Origin: Roseovarius gahaiensis
Lineage (GTDB): Bacteria; Pseudomonadota; Alphaproteobacteria; Rhodobacterales; Rhodobacteraceae
NCBI RefSeq assembly: GCF_011601345.1
Contig: NZ_JAAORB010000007.1
Location: 49,587 to 113,586 of the forward strand
Length of the DNA stretch: 64,000 nucleotides
Reading direction: 5' to 3'
Made by a program: the position numbers and the translations under genes. Within the stretch, counting starts at the first letter, position 1. Each line of letters starts with the position of its first letter. The notes below the pieces were generated by a model, which was not told where the DNA came from, searched no databases, and was given only the letters and a program-made list of their open reading frames with translations. Positions 19,794 to 29,225 of the stretch are shown in pieces.

Positions 19794-22562
19794 TCAAGCG
19801 GTTGCGCGCTCCACGCCTTCGGTGATGGCGCTGCGCAGTTTCTTTTCAAGCGCTTTTTGCTTGCTGGCCGAGTGGAATTTCAGGCCGAACATATCCTTGA
19901 CGTAGAAGGTATCGACCACCTGTTCGCCATAGGTCGCGATCACGGCCGAGTTGATATAGACATTGTTGTCAGCCAGTGTTCGGGTCAGATCATACAACAG
20001 GCCGGGGCGGTCGCGGGTGTCGACCTCGATGATCGTGTAGATTTCCGAGCCCTCGTTATCAAAGGTGATATGCGTGGGCACCTTGAACGCACGCTCGCGT
20101 TTCTTGATCTTGTCGCGTGATTTGATCGCTTCGGTGGCCACAACCTCGCCCTTCAGGGTTTTGTGGATCATCTCGCGCAGGCGCGGCAGGCGCTCGGCCT
20201 CGTAGGGGTGACCGTCTGCATCCTGTATCCAGAACACCGCGGTGGCGAACCCGTCCTTCGATGTATAGGTCCGGGCGTCCACCACGTTGGCCCCGACAAG
20301 CGCCAAGGCCCCGGCAAGACGCGAAAAGATGCCGGGGTGATCGGCCAGCGCGAAACAGGCGCGGGTGGCGTCACGATCTTCGTCGATGGCCAGATCAATC
20401 GCGACTTCGTTCGCGTCCAGATCACGCAGCAGGCGGGCAAACACTACATGCGCCGTGACATGCAGACCCTGCCAATAGGGCGGATAGTGGCGCGCGGTTT
20501 CACGTTTGAGGTCTTTGGTGGGCCAACCCTCCAACGCGTCGCGCAGGTTGCGTTTCGCGTCCGAGCCGCGCTGCTCGCGGTTGAGATCTTCCAGCCCGCC
20601 TTCCATTGCGCGCTGTGTTTGGCGATAGAGCGCGCGCAACAACGACGCTTTCCAATTGTTCCACGTGCCGGGACCGACGCCGCGTATATCGCAGACCGTC
20701 AACACGCACAGCAGATCAAGCCGCTCTTTGGTTTGCACGGCTTTGGCGAAATCACGCACGGTGCGCGGGTCAGCGATGTCGCGTTTCTGCGCCATGTCCG
20801 ACATCAGCAGATGATAGCGCACCAGCCATTCGATCGTGTCCACCTCTTTGGGTTTCAGGCCAAGCCGTGGCGCGACCTTGCGTGCGATACGGGCGCCGAC
20901 GATCGAATGATCTTCGCTTCGGCCCTTGCCGATGTCGTGCAACAGCAGGGCCACGTAAAGCACCCGTCGGTTTACACCCGCCTCAAGGATGGACGATGAC
21001 AGCGGCAAATCCTCGGTCCGCTCTCCGCGTTCGATCTGCGCAAGGTTCGAGATGCACTGGATTGTATGCTCGTCCACTGTGTAGCTGTGATACATGTTGA
21101 ACTGCATCAGGGCGACGATCGGCTCGAACTCGGGGATGAAGGCCGCCAGAACGCCCAGCTCGTTCATCCGGCGCAGCGCGCGTTCGGGATTGCCGTGTTT
21201 CAACAGCAGATCAAGGAACAGTTTACGCGCCCTTGGATCGGCGCGCATGCTGTCGTCTATCAGATCCAGATTGGCGGTGACCAGCCGCATGGCATCAGGG
21301 TGGATCAGTAAGCCGGTGCGCAGCCCCTCTTCGAACACACGCAAAAGGTTCAGCGGGTCGGACAAAAAAACCGTTTCATCGGCAATCGCAAGCCGCCCGT
21401 GGATTTCGGTATAGCCCTCTTTCAGTTTGCGTTTGCGCCGGAATATCCGTTGCAGCAGCGGTTCAGGTTTGACATGCGCGGCTTCAAGCTTGGTCAGGAA
21501 TATCCGGGTCAGATCGCCCACTTGCGTGGCATGGCGGAAGTAATCCTGCATAAACACTTCAACCGCACGCCGCCCGGCGGTGTCCTTGTATCCCATCCGC
21601 TCGGCCACTTCGACTTGCAGATCAAAGGTAATCTGGTCGGTGGCGCGTCTGGTGAGCAGATGGATGTGGCAGCGTACCGCCCAAAGAAAGCTTTCAGCCG
21701 TGGCGAAAGTTTCAAACTCTTCTGCGGTGAACAGGCCTGTGGCGACCAACTCGGAAACGCTGTCGACGCGGTGCAGGTATTTGGCGATCCAGAATAGCGA
21801 TTGCAGGTCGCGCAGCCCGCCTTTGCCTTCTTTGACATTGGGCTCAACCATAAACCGCTGCCCGCCTTGTTTTTCGTGGCGGGCGTCGCGTTCCTCTAGT
21901 TTGGCTTCGATGAACTCGCGCTCTGAGCCTTCGAACAACTCATGCCAAAGACGTTTTTTGAAATGATCGGCCAGTTGCCTGTCACCGGCTAGAAACCGGT
22001 TTTCCAAAAGGGCGGTGCGGATCGTGAAATCGTCTTCGCCCAAGCGTAAACAGTCGCGAATTGTGCGGCTGGCATGCCCAACCTTCAGCCGCAGATCCCA
22101 CAGGATATAGAGCATCGATTCGATCACGCTTTCGGCCCAAGGGGTGATTTTGTAGGGCGTCAAAAACAATAGATCGACATCGGATTGCGGGGCCATCTCG
22201 CCCCGGCCATATCCGCCAACAGCGAAAACAGTGATACGTTCCGAGTCCGTGGGATTGGACAGCGGGTGAATATGGCGCGTGACCACATCAAGAGCGGTTA
22301 AAATGATGCAATCGGTCAGCCAGCTATAGGCGCGCACCGTCGGTCGCGAGGCAAAGGGCCGGGCCGTCAATCCATCGGCAATCGCATCGCGCCCCGATTT
22401 CAGCCGGTCTGACAGGATCGCGACAACGGATTTTTGCAGAACGGTGGTGTCGCCCTCGGCCTCTTGAACAGCACTATCGATCAGCGATGTGACCGCGGCG
22501 TTGTCAAGGATGGCGTCTGGCGGACAGATCAAGTTCTGCGGTTGCGCGATCAGGTCTTTCAT
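19794..22562 (-). CDS. glnD: Bifunctional [protein-PII] uridylyltransferase/uridylyl-removing enzyme
   Basis: A 922-residue enzyme of full length. The nucleotidyltransferase domain shows FAVGGYGRGEMAPQSDVDLLFL with the catalytic G-G and DxD residues. The HD domain shows LLLHDIGKGRSEDHS for uridylyl removal, and two C-terminal ACT domains (DHPGIFSRLAGALA and DRPGLLYDLTRTLADNN) sense glutamine. It uridylylates or de-uridylylates PII proteins according to nitrogen status. ATG 22562 (MKDLIAQ) is chosen; the frame is open for 11 more codons. The LpoA-like gene ends 33 bases upstream on the same strand. Confidence 0.96.
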   Translation of the reverse strand: MKDLIAQPQNLICPPDAILDNAAVTSLIDSAVQEAEGDTTVLQKSVVAILSDRLKSGRDAIADGLTARPFASRPTVRAYSWLTDCIILTALDVVTRHIHPLSNPTDSERITVFAVGGYGRGEMAPQSDVDLLFLTPYKITPWAESVIESMLYILWDLRLKVGHASRTIRDCLRLGEDDFTIRTALLENRFLAGDRQLADHFKKRLWHELFEGSEREFIEAKLEERDARHEKQGGQRFMVEPNVKEGKGGLRDLQSLFWIAKYLHRVDSVSELVATGLFTAEEFETFATAESFLWAVRCHIHLLTRRATDQITFDLQVEVAERMGYKDTAGRRAVEVFMQDYFRHATQVGDLTRIFLTKLEAAHVKPEPLLQRIFRRKRKLKEGYTEIHGRLAIADETVFLSDPLNLLRVFEEGLRTGLLIHPDAMRLVTANLDLIDDSMRADPRARKLFLDLLLKHGNPERALRRMNELGVLAAFIPEFEPIVALMQFNMYHSYTVDEHTIQCISNLAQIERGERTEDLPLSSSILEAGVNRRVLYVALLLHDIGKGRSEDHSIVGARIARKVAPRLGLKPKEVDTIEWLVRYHLLMSDMAQKRDIADPRTVRDFAKAVQTKERLDLLCVLTVCDIRGVGPGTWNNWKASLLRALYRQTQRAMEGGLEDLNREQRGSDAKRNLRDALEGWPTKDLKRETARHYPPYWQGLHVTAHVVFARLLRDLDANEVAIDLAIDEDRDATRACFALADHPGIFSRLAGALALVGANVVDARTYTSKDGFATAVFWIQDADGHPYEAERLPRLREMIHKTLKGEVVATEAIKSRDKIKKRERAFKVPTHITFDNEGSEIYTIIEVDTRDRPGLLYDLTRTLADNNVYINSAVIATYGEQVVDTFYVKDMFGLKFHSASKQKALEKKLRSAITEGVERATA

Positions 22563-22595
22563 ATCACTCACATCAGGGCGTGGGGCACAGCGCAA

Positions 22596-23786
22596 TCAAA
22601 AGCCTGCGCCGCCAAAGCCTTGCGGTGCTGGGTCGATCACGACAACCTGATTGTTGCGCACCGTGGCGACGGCCAAACCGCGATCGGTTGTATTGTCCGG
22701 GCCGAACCGGAACACCCCGTTCACCCCTTGAAACCCGGCGCTTTGTGTCAGCGCAGCTCGGCTAAGCGCGTCAGAACGCCCCGATTTCGTCAAGGCGCCG
22801 ACCGCCGCGATACCGTCATAGGCAAGCCCGGCCAATGCGTGCGGCTGGGAGCCATAGGCCGCTTCAAACCGGCCGCGAAACTGGGCGCTGCGTTGTGGGT
22901 TGGGCATCGTGAACCAACCGCCCTGCACGCCCGGCAGCTCCAATGTTTGCGGCGGTGTATCCCAACGGCTTAGGCCCATGTATTGGATGGTGTCCGGGCG
23001 CAGCCCCGCTTCGGGCAGCATCTGTGAAAACAGCGGCAGCGCGCCGGCCGTGTTGGCCGTCAGGAAAATCGCATCGGCCCCGTTTTGTTCGGCTGTGGAT
23101 TTGATTTGCGGAATGACTTTCACGACCCCGTCTTGGGAAAACTGGTAGCCGACACTGCCCGCCGCTGTCGCCCCGTTTTGCATCAAAGCCTGTTCTATGG
23201 CCTGTTTGCCCAAACGCCCCGAAAGGTTGTCCGAGTAAACCGTCAGGACGCGGCTTTTGCCTTGGCGCACCGCGTATTCGGCCAGCCGGTCTGCTGTGTC
23301 ACTGAACGTTTGCCCAAGGATAAACAGATTGCCGCCTGCAATCGTTGAGTTGTTGGAAAAGGCCATGACGTTCACGCCATCATTCGCCACGGCCACCGCC
23401 ACCGCGTTAGCCGATTCAGCATGGAGCGGGCCGATGATGATCTTTGCGCCGTCGGCCACCGCATTCATTGCGGCGGTTTGGGCCTGTGCGGGATTGCCGG
23501 CGGTGCCGTAAACCCGCAGGTCGATTTTGGTGCCACTCAGGTCAGCGGTTGCCAGCCTCGCTGCATTTTCCAGATCGCGCGCAAGTTTTTGCTCTTGCGG
23601 CACGGATGACCCATGCGGCACCAACAGCGCAACAGGCACAGGCCCGCCGCCGCTGGCCGATTGGCCGCTTCCGCCGCCGCCTGTTCCGGACATTGAAACG
23701 GGCTGGCAGGCTGCCAGCCAGAGAACCGAGAAAACGACGGCGATCAGGCCGGGCACCTTGCGGGCAGAGGTCAAAACGGCGAACAT
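22596..23786 (-). CDS. LpoA-like penicillin-binding protein activator lipoprotein (periplasmic-binding type I fold)
   Basis: A 396-residue lipoprotein: a lipobox (LWLAAC, Cys near residue 27) follows the signal peptide, then a glycine/serine linker, then a type I periplasmic-binding fold from VPVALLVPHGS. The fold matches the C-terminal domain of E. coli LpoA; the N-terminal TPR domain of LpoA is absent. Genomic position supports the call: rsmI and yraN lie divergently next to it, as in E. coli where lpoA neighbours rsmI and yraN. Its role would be to stimulate PBP1-type synthases or another cell-wall function; an amino-acid-binding role cannot be excluded. Confidence 0.75.
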   Translation of the reverse strand: MFAVLTSARKVPGLIAVVFSVLWLAACQPVSMSGTGGGGSGQSASGGGPVPVALLVPHGSSVPQEQKLARDLENAARLATADLSGTKIDLRVYGTAGNPAQAQTAAMNAVADGAKIIIGPLHAESANAVAVAVANDGVNVMAFSNNSTIAGGNLFILGQTFSDTADRLAEYAVRQGKSRVLTVYSDNLSGRLGKQAIEQALMQNGATAAGSVGYQFSQDGVVKVIPQIKSTAEQNGADAIFLTANTAGALPLFSQMLPEAGLRPDTIQYMGLSRWDTPPQTLELPGVQGGWFTMPNPQRSAQFRGRFEAAYGSQPHALAGLAYDGIAAVGALTKSGRSDALSRAALTQSAGFQGVNGVFRFGPDNTTDRGLAVATVRNNQVVVIDPAPQGFGGAGF

Positions 23787-23870
23787 ACGAACAATACTCC
23801 CTGATTGCGGACAGGTCTTGGCCTGTTGCGGTCACGGTTGCGATAATAAACGTCATATGAGGCGGGTCTA

Positions 23871-24752
23871 GTGGTGAATCCCAAACAGCAAAACCTTGAT
23901 CCGGGATTGTACCTGATTGCGACGCCAATCGGCACGGCCCGAGACATTACTTTGCGGACGCTTGATATTCTGGCATCCGCCGATGTGATCGCCGCAGAAG
24001 ACACACGCAGCCTGCGGAAACTGCTTGATATTCATGGCATCAGCTTGGTCGACCGGCCCTTGGTGGCCTATCACGATCACAATGGTGATCGCGTCCGGCC
24101 CCGTATTATGCAGGCGTTGCAGGCCGGAAAATCCGTAGTTTACGCCTCAGAGGCGGGCACTCCGATGGTGGCTGATCCGGGATACGATCTGGCCCGCGCA
24201 GCCGTGGCCGAGGGGCACAAGCTGATCTCGGCACCGGGCCCGTCGGCGGCGATCACGGCGCTTACTTTGGCTGGGTTGCCCACCGATCATTTCTTTTTCG
24301 CCGGGTTTTTGCCGAATGCGTCAGGACGGCGAAAAACCGCACTGCAAGAGGTGGCGCAGGTGCCCGGCACGCTGATTTTTTACGAATCGCCCAAACGCAT
24401 TGCCGCGATGCTGCGCGATGCGGCGCTGGTTCTTGGCGGGGATCGCCGCGCCGCAGTTTGCCGCGAAATTACCAAGAAGTTTGAAGAGGTCTTGCGCGGA
24501 ACGCTGGACGAGTTGGCGCTGATCTGTGCCGAGCGGACGCTGAAAGGGGAAATCGTTGTCGTGATTGACCGCGCGGGTTTACCAAACGTTGACGAGGTGG
24601 ATTTAGACTCGGCTTTGCAAGACGCGCTACAAGGGCTGTCGGTGCGCGATGCGGCAGACAAGGTGTCAGCCGACCTGCGATTGAAACGGCGGCAGGTTTA
24701 TCAGCGCGCGTTGGAACTTGATGCGTCCCACAGTCCGGAGGGTGATCAGTGA
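23871..24752 (+). CDS. rsmI: 16S rRNA (cytidine(1402)-2'-O)-methyltransferase
   Basis: A 293-residue SAM-dependent enzyme of the tetrapyrrole-methylase fold. GLYLIATPIGTARDITLRTL, AAEDTRSLRKLL and VYASEAGTPMVADPGYDL are RsmI signatures, and GPSAAITALTLAGLP follows. It methylates the 2'-O of C1402 in the decoding centre of 16S rRNA. The start is GTG 23871 (or GTG 23874) behind GAGGCG. The stop TGA overlaps the GTG start of yraN, so translation is coupled. It is divergent from the LpoA-like gene by 84 bases. Confidence 0.93.
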   Translation: MVNPKQQNLDPGLYLIATPIGTARDITLRTLDILASADVIAAEDTRSLRKLLDIHGISLVDRPLVAYHDHNGDRVRPRIMQALQAGKSVVYASEAGTPMVADPGYDLARAAVAEGHKLISAPGPSAAITALTLAGLPTDHFFFAGFLPNASGRRKTALQEVAQVPGTLIFYESPKRIAAMLRDAALVLGGDRRAAVCREITKKFEEVLRGTLDELALICAERTLKGEIVVVIDRAGLPNVDEVDLDSALQDALQGLSVRDAADKVSADLRLKRRQVYQRALELDASHSPEGDQ

Positions 24753-25165
24753 GCGGAATGGCCAAACCTTCGGGAACCTTGCAAGGGATCTGTCAAACCG
24801 CGCGGCAGGATCGTGGCCGGCGGGCGTTTCTGTCGGGGGCGGCGGCGGAACATATTGTTGAACGGCTATACCAAGCGCGTGGCGTTCATGTGCTTGAAAG
24901 CCGTTGGCGCGGTCAAAGCGGTGAAATTGATATGATCTTGCAAGACGGGCCCGAGGTGGTTTTTTGCGAAGTCAAGAAAGCCCGCGATTTCGATACGGCC
25001 CTGTCACGGCTGAGAATGCCGCAAATACAGCGCATTCATGGCGCGGCCGCGGAATATCTTGCAACGGTCCCTGACGGACAATTGGCGCAGGTGCGGTTCG
25101 ATCTGGCGATTGTGGACGCCACCGGACAAGCGCAGATTCATGAAAACGCCTTTGGCCATTTCTGA
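24749..25165 (+). CDS. yraN: UPF0102 family protein YraN (putative endonuclease fold)
   Basis: A 138-residue protein of the YraN/UPF0102 family. GAAAEHIVERLYQARGVHVLESRWRG, GEIDMILQDGPEVVFCEVKKA show the restriction-endonuclease-like E...D...ExK pattern (GEIDMI and FCEVKK). Activity is unproven in general; proximity to rsmI is conserved in many bacteria. GTG 24749 is chosen because GGAGGG (24737-24742) gives ideal spacing and the GTGA overlap with rsmI is typical; ATG 24758 is the alternative. Confidence 0.85.
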   Translation: MSGMAKPSGTLQGICQTARQDRGRRAFLSGAAAEHIVERLYQARGVHVLESRWRGQSGEIDMILQDGPEVVFCEVKKARDFDTALSRLRMPQIQRIHGAAAEYLATVPDGQLAQVRFDLAIVDATGQAQIHENAFGHF

Positions 25166-25225
25166 TTTGCGCTTGCGGCGTCCTTGTTCCATGTAGGGTG
25201 TGGAACAGGATTGCAGGGGATGGCA

Positions 25226-26161
25226 ATGAAAATCGCTTTTCAGATGGACCCGATCGCGCCGATTGATATCGCGGCTGACAGCACGTTTCGTTTGGCCGAA
25301 GAGGCGCAGGCCCGGGGCCATGAGCTGTTTTACTACACGCCTGACCGTCTGGCCTATGTCGAAGGACGGGTTATGGCGCGGGGCTGGCCGTTGCAGGTGC
25401 AGCGCGTGGTCGGTGATCACTTCAGTCTGGGCGAAGAGGTGGATGTTGATCTGGCCGATTTCGATGTGGTCTGGCTGCGGCAAGACCCGCCGTTTGACAT
25501 GTTCTACATCACCACCACGCATTTGCTGCAAAGGGTGATGCCCAAGACTTTGGTCGTCAACGATCCGTTCTGGGTGCGGAACTTTCCTGAAAAGCTGTTG
25601 ATCCTCGATTTTCCTGAATTGATGCCGCCAACCACGATTGCCCGTGATCTGGCTACGATCCGCGCATTCAAGGATCGGCATGGCGATGTGATCCTCAAGC
25701 CGCTTTATGGCAATGGCGGCGCAGGTGTGTTTCACCTGTCCGAGTCTGACCGCAACCTAAGCTCGCTGCATGAATTGTTCGCCGGGTTCAGCCGCGAACC
25801 GCTGATTGTTCAGAAATATCTGCCTGAGATCAAGAACGGCGACAAGCGCGTCATCCTTGTGGATGGTGAACCCGTGGGTGCGATCAACCGTGTTCCGGCG
25901 CAGGGCGAAACCCGGTCAAACATGCATGTCGGCGGACGGCCCGAAAAGATCGCGCTGAGCGACAGGGATCGTGAAATTTGCGCCGCCATTGGCCCGCTTT
26001 TGCGGGATAAGGGCCAAGTTTTCGTGGGGATCGACGTGATTGGCAATTACCTGACCGAAATCAACGTGACATCGCCCACCGGCATCCAAGAGCTTGAGCG
26101 GTTCGACGATATCAACGTCGCGGCGATGATCTGGGATGCGATCGAGGCCAAACGCTCTTGA
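25226..26161 (+). CDS. gshB: Glutathione synthetase
   Basis: A 311-residue ATP-grasp ligase that joins gamma-glutamylcysteine and glycine. [20 protein letters not shown] is the family start; [14 protein letters not shown] is the ATP-binding loop, and [25 protein letters not shown] contains the metal-binding Asp/Glu/Asn residues. ATG 25226 is chosen with CAGGG at 25214-25218. The TGA stop overlaps the TTG start of the esterase gene. Two glutathione-dependent genes lie at the start of the window, showing that this organism uses glutathione widely. Confidence 0.95.
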   Translation: MKIAFQMDPIAPIDIAADSTFRLAEEAQARGHELFYYTPDRLAYVEGRVMARGWPLQVQRVVGDHFSLGEEVDVDLADFDVVWLRQDPPFDMFYITTTHLLQRVMPKTLVVNDPFWVRNFPEKLLILDFPELMPPTTIARDLATIRAFKDRHGDVILKPLYGNGGAGVFHLSESDRNLSSLHELFAGFSREPLIVQKYLPEIKNGDKRVILVDGEPVGAINRVPAQGETRSNMHVGGRPEKIALSDRDREICAAIGPLLRDKGQVFVGIDVIGNYLTEINVTSPTGIQELERFDDINVAAMIWDAIEAKRS

Positions 26162-27066
26162 GCTTGCGGCGGCGACTTCTCAACACCTTTCTAAGGGTGT
26201 TCGAAAAGCGCTACTTGGCTCGGGCGCAAGACCCCATGGATTTGCGCCGGGTTTTTGAACGCAAAGCGCGGCGATGGTTTCGGGCGCCTAAGGGCAGCCG
26301 CTTCGTGTCCGGCCAGATTGACGGGGTGCCATCAACCTGGGCCTTTGGGCCCGATGTCGAGGATCGTGGCCCGGTTATCCTGTATCTGCACGGCGGCGGC
26401 TATGTGTTTGGCTCGTCGCGCACGCACCGGGCGATGTTGGCGCGGCTATCGGGGCTGGCCGGTCTGCCCGCGTGTTTGCCCGATTACAGGCTTGCGCCCG
26501 AACATCCGTTTCCCGCCGCGCTTGAGGATGCGCTTGCCGTCTATCTTGAACTCAGCGCGCAACGTCCTGTCATTATTGGAGGTGACAGTGCCGGTGGCGG
26601 GCTGGCCTTGGCCTTGCTGGCCGAAACACTCAAACACCGGATGCGCCGCCCGCTTGCTGTTTTCTGTTTCTCCCCCCTGACCGACATGACCTTTGCCGGA
26701 GATAGCGTGGTGGCCAATCGCGAGGTTGAGGCGATGCTGCCCGCCGCCCGCGCGGGCGAGTTGGCGGATATGTATTTGCAAGGCGCCAGCCCCCGTGATC
26801 CGCGCGCCTCACCCTTGTTTGCGCGGTTCCAAGGTGGCGGGCCGGTGTGGCTGACGGTCGGAGATCGCGAGATTTTGCTTGATGACACGCGGCGCATGTC
26901 TGATCGGCTGCGCGCGGATGGCGTGGATGTCACCGAGGTGATCGAACATGATCTGCCGCATGTCTGGCCGATTTTCGGCCCCACGCTGTTGCCCGAGGCC
27001 GGAGAAACGCTGAGCGACCTTGCAAATTGGATCACCCGTCTTTCAAAGACGTCAGGCGAAAGCTGA
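26158..27066 (+). CDS. Alpha/beta hydrolase of the hormone-sensitive-lipase (carboxylesterase) family
   Basis: A 302-residue esterase. The oxyanion-hole motif is [14 protein letters not shown], the nucleophile elbow is [14 protein letters not shown] (Ser of GDSAG), and the C-terminal Asp and His lie in [12 protein letters not shown] and [13 protein letters not shown]. Substrates are usually short-chain acyl esters. The TTG start at 26158 overlaps the gshB stop (TTGA), so it is translationally coupled. Its last 35 bases overlap the end of the convergent comM gene. Confidence 0.85.
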   Translation: MSLRRRLLNTFLRVFEKRYLARAQDPMDLRRVFERKARRWFRAPKGSRFVSGQIDGVPSTWAFGPDVEDRGPVILYLHGGGYVFGSSRTHRAMLARLSGLAGLPACLPDYRLAPEHPFPAALEDALAVYLELSAQRPVIIGGDSAGGGLALALLAETLKHRMRRPLAVFCFSPLTDMTFAGDSVVANREVEAMLPAARAGELADMYLQGASPRDPRASPLFARFQGGGPVWLTVGDREILLDDTRRMSDRLRADGVDVTEVIEHDLPHVWPIFGPTLLPEAGETLSDLANWITRLSKTSGES

Positions 27067-28546
27067 CAGCTTCGGCCACATGGGGGCGCCTGACATCCGG
27101 TGCGCCTTCAAGGTCGGCAATCGTGCGGGCCACGCGCAAAACCCTGTGATAGCCCCGCGCTGACAACCCGAACCGTTCGGCCACTTTGTTGATCAAATCG
27201 CGGCCTTCGGAATCGGGTGCGGCGATGTTTTCCAATGTCTCGCCCTCGGCATCAGAATTCAGCTTTGCGTTTCCATGTCCCTCAAAGCGCGCCGATTGTA
27301 CGGCGCGTGCGGTAGCAACCCGGTCTGCCACCGTGGCCGAACCGTCGCCCGAGGCTGGCAAATCAAGATCGGCAAAGGCCACCGGCGGCACCTCAACCCG
27401 CAGATCGAACCGATCCATCAACGGCCCCGAGATGCGGCCCATGTAATCTTCGCCACAAAGCGGCGCACGTCCGCAGGCGCGACCGGGGTCTGACAGGTAG
27501 CCACATTTGCAAGGGTTTGCCGCGGCAACCAGCATGAACCGGCAGGGATATTTCACATGGGCATTGGCGCGGGCCACCATGACTTCGCCGGTTTCGATAG
27601 GCTGGCGCAGCGTTTCCAGAACGGTGCGGGGGAATTCGGGGAATTCATCCATGAACAAGACGCCGTTATGCGCAAGGCTGATTTCCCCCGGAGAGGCCCG
27701 CCGCCCGCCGCCCACAATCGCCGCCATGCTGGCCGTGTGGTGGGGTTCTCGGAACGGGCGGGTGCGATTGATGCCGCCTTCGTCCAGCAAACCGGCCAAG
27801 GAATGGATCATCGATGTTTCCAAGGCTTCGGGGGCCGTGAGCGGCGGCAGAATACCGGGCAGGCGGGCGGCCAGCATGGATTTGCCCGAACCGGGGGTGC
27901 CGACCATCATAAGGTGGTGCCGCCCGGCGGCGGCGATTTCCAAGGCACGTTTGGCGCGTTCTTGGCCTTTGACATCCAACAGGTCGCGCCCGGTGGTGTC
28001 AGACATGACTTCGCCGGGTTCAGCGGGAGTTAATGGGGATTGGCCGGTATAATGCCGGACCACATCGGCAAGGCTGGCAGCCCCGATCACTTGGGTTGCG
28101 CCCACCCATGCGGCCTCGGCGCCCGAAGCTTTGGGGCACAGCAGCGTTCGGCCCTCTTCGGCGGCGGCCATGGCTGCGGGCAGCGCGCCGATCACCGGAA
28201 TAAGCGAGCCATCCAGTGACAATTCACCCAATGAACATGTGCCTTCGACCGCGTCGGCGGGGATGATTTCAAGCGCGGCCAGCAGGGCCATGGCAATTGG
28301 TAGGTCAAAATGACTGCCTTCTTTTGGCAGGTCGGCGGGGCTCAGGTTGATGGTGATCCGTTTGGAGGGCAGGGCGATGGCCATGGAACTGAGCGCCGTG
28401 CGCACCCGGTCGCGGGCCTCGGATACTGCCTTGTCCGGCAAGCCAACGAGCGAAAACGCCGGAATGCCGGGGGTGACGGCGCATTGCACCTCAACCTGAC
28501 GGGCCGCGATGCCTTCGAAGGCGACGGTATAGGCGCGTGCGACCAT
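27032..28546 (-). CDS. comM: YifB/ComM family Mg-chelatase-like AAA+ ATPase
   Basis: A 504-residue protein. An N-terminal Lon-protease-like ChlI domain is followed by an AAA+ core with Walker A MVGTPGSGKSMLAARLPG and Walker B GVLFMDEFPEF, then the zinc-like segment CKCGYLSDPGRACGR. In transformable bacteria ComM is a hexameric branch-migration helicase for DNA integration; in others the role is unknown. The gene ends inside the 3' end of the esterase gene (35 bases of convergent overlap). GTTAAC repeats lie just upstream of its start. Confidence 0.9.
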   Translation of the reverse strand: MVARAYTVAFEGIAARQVEVQCAVTPGIPAFSLVGLPDKAVSEARDRVRTALSSMAIALPSKRITINLSPADLPKEGSHFDLPIAMALLAALEIIPADAVEGTCSLGELSLDGSLIPVIGALPAAMAAAEEGRTLLCPKASGAEAAWVGATQVIGAASLADVVRHYTGQSPLTPAEPGEVMSDTTGRDLLDVKGQERAKRALEIAAAGRHHLMMVGTPGSGKSMLAARLPGILPPLTAPEALETSMIHSLAGLLDEGGINRTRPFREPHHTASMAAIVGGGRRASPGEISLAHNGVLFMDEFPEFPRTVLETLRQPIETGEVMVARANAHVKYPCRFMLVAAANPCKCGYLSDPGRACGRAPLCGEDYMGRISGPLMDRFDLRVEVPPVAFADLDLPASGDGSATVADRVATARAVQSARFEGHGNAKLNSDAEGETLENIAAPDSEGRDLINKVAERFGLSARGYHRVLRVARTIADLEGAPDVRRPHVAEAVSFRLTSLKDG

Positions 28547-28562
28547 GACTGAGCGGGCTCCG

Positions 28563-28615
28563 GTTAACTATGGTTAACCTATGGATAGCGCGGTCGTGGT
28601 TGATGAAGGGTTAAC
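28563..28615. other. Cluster of three GGTTAAC heptamers upstream of comM
   Basis: GGTTAAC occurs at 28562-28568, 28572-28578 and 28609-28615 in the 106-base gap between comM and the phosphatase gene. The first two are ten bases apart, the same helical face. They resemble CtrA half-sites, but the spacing between the TTAA blocks is six, not the usual seven. Confidence 0.3.
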
Positions 28616-28652
28616 GCATCCCCGGCGCAGGCTGAAATGCAAGATCGTGGTT

Positions 28653-29225
28653 TCAGGGCAGGTGATTGATTGCCTGTGCCTGCCACATGTCATCGCGCAA
28701 ATGCAGTTCGGTCACGGACAAGTTGTCGATTTTATGCCCGAAGGCCTCGTATGGTGTGACCCTGAGGGCCTTTTGCACTTGGGTCAGGATCGCGCCGAAA
28801 TGGGCCACGGCAATGATGTCGCGCCCCGGGTGGGCGGTCAGCAGCCGGGCAACGGCCCGTTCAACGCGCAGTGAAATCTGGTTCCAGCTTTCCCCGCCGG
28901 GGGCCGTGATGTCGCCGGGGGTATCCCAGAATGCGCGCAAATGATCGGGATCGGGCACAGAGTCAAAGGCCCGAAGTTCCCACTCTCCGAAATGGATTTC
29001 GCGCAGGTCCGGGTCGTGCGGCAGCCGATCACGCCCCTTGGTGATCGCATCGGCTGTGGCGGTCGCGCGTGTCAGGTCGGATGAGATCACCAGCGCGTCG
29101 TCAGGCAAATGCGCCTCTAGCCGGGCCACCTGCGCGTGATCACTGAGATCGGCGGGCAAGTCTGACCATCCAACCATGGATTTGGCGTGTGTTGGTCCGT
29201 GGCGCACCCAAAAGACGCGGCTCAT
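28653..29225 (-). CDS. cobC: Histidine phosphatase family protein, probable alpha-ribazole phosphatase
   Basis: A 190-residue phosphoglycerate-mutase-like enzyme with the phospho-histidine motif VFWVRHGPTHA at the start, SSDLTRATATADAI, and the second histidine in VAHFGAIL. The assignment to alpha-ribazole-5'-phosphate dephosphorylation in the lower-ligand branch of cobalamin synthesis rests on the coupled upstream gene cobU (ATGA overlap at 29222-29225). The family is broad, so another phosphatase role remains possible. Confidence 0.72.
   Translation of the reverse strand: MSRVFWVRHGPTHAKSMVGWSDLPADLSDHAQVARLEAHLPDDALVISSDLTRATATADAITKGRDRLPHDPDLREIHFGEWELRAFDSVPDPDHLRAFWDTPGDITAPGGESWNQISLRVERAVARLLTAHPGRDIIAVAHFGAILTQVQKALRVTPYEAFGHKIDNLSVTELHLRDDMWQAQAINHLP

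Noticed and set aside
28562..28578. Possible CtrA site (GGTTAAC repeated)
   Set aside because: TTAA blocks are six bases apart, not seven; kept only as a low-confidence repeat.
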